A DNA stretch of 64,000 nt from JAMXLO01 sp963791495 (GTDB lineage Bacteria; Pseudomonadota; Alphaproteobacteria; Acetobacterales; Acetobacteraceae), in the NCBI GenBank assembly GCA_963791495.1, contig CAWBST010000017.1:372001-436000 (forward strand), given 5' to 3'. The position numbers and the translations under genes are program-made. This document shows, piece by piece, positions 63,278 to 64,000 of the stretch. Within the stretch, counting starts at the first letter, position 1. Each line of letters begins with the position of its first letter. The notes below the pieces were generated by a model. The model saw only the letters and a program-made list of their open reading frames with translations, made no database searches and was not told the DNA's origin.

Positions 63278-63291
63278 TTGATCCTGATCAA
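63278..63291. promoter_or_regulatory. FNR/FixK-type box
   Basis: TTGATCCTGATCAA, a perfect FNR palindrome, 55 bases before the ATG of the hypothetical gene on the minus strand; the gene on the other side only ends here. Confidence 0.7.
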
Positions 63292-63317
63292 TCGAGGGTG
63301 ACCGGGGTGAACGACAA

Positions 63318-64000
63318 TCAGACGTTGCGGCGATTGGGCAGCGCCTCCGGGTTGACCACGTAGCCAGGGTCGAGCACGCCGTCGAACAGCTCCAGCATGT
63401 TCTTCGCCGCGCGGACCGACATCTTCTCATTGCACTCCAGCGGAGCGGCGGCGTTGTGCGGGCTCAGGACCACGTTTGGCAGCTTCAGCAGCGGATTGGC
63501 CGGATCCGGCGGCTCATGCAGCTGCACGTCGAGGCCGGCCGCCTCCAGCTTACCGGATGACAGCGCCTCGATCAGCGCCGCCTCATCGACCAATGGCCCA
63601 CGCGCGGCATTGATCAGCCACGCAGTCGGCTTCATCAGGCTCAGCATCTCGCGGTTGACCATGTGGCGTGTGTCCTCACCCAGCGGACAGTGCAGTGTGA
63701 GCACGTCGATCTCCGGCAGTGCGGCGGCAATGTCGGTGACCGGCGTGAAGCCGTCGGCGGCAATGCGTGGCACCGGGAAGGCGGGATCGCAGACCATCAC
63801 GTTCATGCCGAACGCGGCGCACAGGCGCGCGACGCGTGTGCCGATGCGGCCGTAGCCGACCACCAGGATGGTGCGGCCGGCGAGTTCGCCCATCGGGCGA
63901 CCCTCGCGCAGCATCCACTTCCCGGCGCGCACCGCGGCATCCATCTCGATCGTCCGCCGTGCAACCGCGAGAAGCAGCATCAGCGTGTGTTCGGCGACAG
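63318..64000 (-). CDS. D-2-hydroxyacid dehydrogenase, C-terminal part (5' end outside window)
   Basis: The frame stays open to the window edge, so the N-terminal catalytic segment is missing. Visible are the NAD-binding motif ILVVGYGRIGTRVARLCAAF, VLTLHCPLGEDTRHMVN, NAARGPLVDEAALIEALSSG with the substrate-binding Arg, the Glu in GLDVQLHEPPDPANPL and the catalytic His in NVVLSPHNAAAP. This is the PGDH/glyoxylate-reductase type of NAD(P)-dependent 2-hydroxyacid dehydrogenase. The exact substrate cannot be told. Confidence 0.88.
   Translation of the reverse strand, partial: VAEHTLMLLLAVARRTIEMDAAVRAGKWMLREGRPMGELAGRTILVVGYGRIGTRVARLCAAFGMNVMVCDPAFPVPRIAADGFTPVTDIAAALPEIDVLTLHCPLGEDTRHMVNREMLSLMKPTAWLINAARGPLVDEAALIEALSSGKLEAAGLDVQLHEPPDPANPLLKLPNVVLSPHNAAAPLECNEKMSVRAAKNMLELFDGVLDPGYVVNPEALPNRRNV

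Overview
The window is high-GC DNA from an alphaproteobacterium. The kdsD-lptC-lptA-lptB-rpoN-hpf gene order, the Hsp20/DUF1150 pair, the DUF2336 protein and the short single-domain RNase D all fit this class. The overall gene set suggests Rhodospirillales, perhaps Acetobacteraceae, but that finer placement is inference. No phage, insertion sequence, CRISPR array or rRNA was seen. The only RNA gene found is tRNA-Leu(CAG).

Layout. 1-1893: end of a methyltransferase / glycosyltransferase / small multidrug-resistance-like operon, probably for lipid-linked sugar or envelope work. 2413-9718: a peptide ABC transporter (dppB, C, D, F type) with a circularly permuted substrate-binding protein, next to a divergent M28 peptidase. 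9811-18175: single metabolic and repair genes (aag, selB coupled to a hydrolase, an epimerase, a CMD protein, an FAD oxidase, cytochrome c, ribokinase). 18300-21952: hybrid histidine kinase, DUF4337 protein, tRNA-Leu and RNase D. 22044-27622: LPS export, sigma-54 and hibernation factor. 27656-30943: hsp20 with a likely RNA thermometer, then def-fmt-truA. 30922-35450: ACC deaminase, then dapD-dapE with two paralogous membrane proteins. 35582-42035: a c-di-GMP enzyme with a DUF2336 partner, then ppsA, a DUF2934 protein and a CBS-BON protein around FNR/FixK boxes. 42265-48330: branched-chain amino acid type ABC transporter (livKHMGF) followed by two SDRs. 48269-59687: EVE protein, WYL regulator, D-aminoacylase, pepN and an acyl-CoA/monooxygenase/LLM/SDR catabolic group. 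59781-64000: a secreted repeat protein, an alanine-racemase-like protein, a triple Rid-domain protein, an FNR-box gene of unknown function and a partial 2-hydroxyacid dehydrogenase.

Seven genes carry frameshifts by insertion of one or two bases (M28 peptidase, dppB, truA, ppsA, pepN, a SnoaL-like gene, an enoyl-CoA hydratase), and an EVE gene carries an in-frame stop. Because this includes conserved housekeeping genes, sequencing or assembly error is as likely as real decay.

The most unusual observations are: the circularly permuted solute-binding protein; three TTGA-N6-TCAA boxes each 55-57 bases ahead of a start codon; the RNase D start codon five bases after the tRNA-Leu CCA; a divergent pair of active-site-degenerate Alr-like and triple-Rid proteins; and GC-rich palindromic repeats that have entered the truA reading frame and supply part of the livH ribosome binding site.
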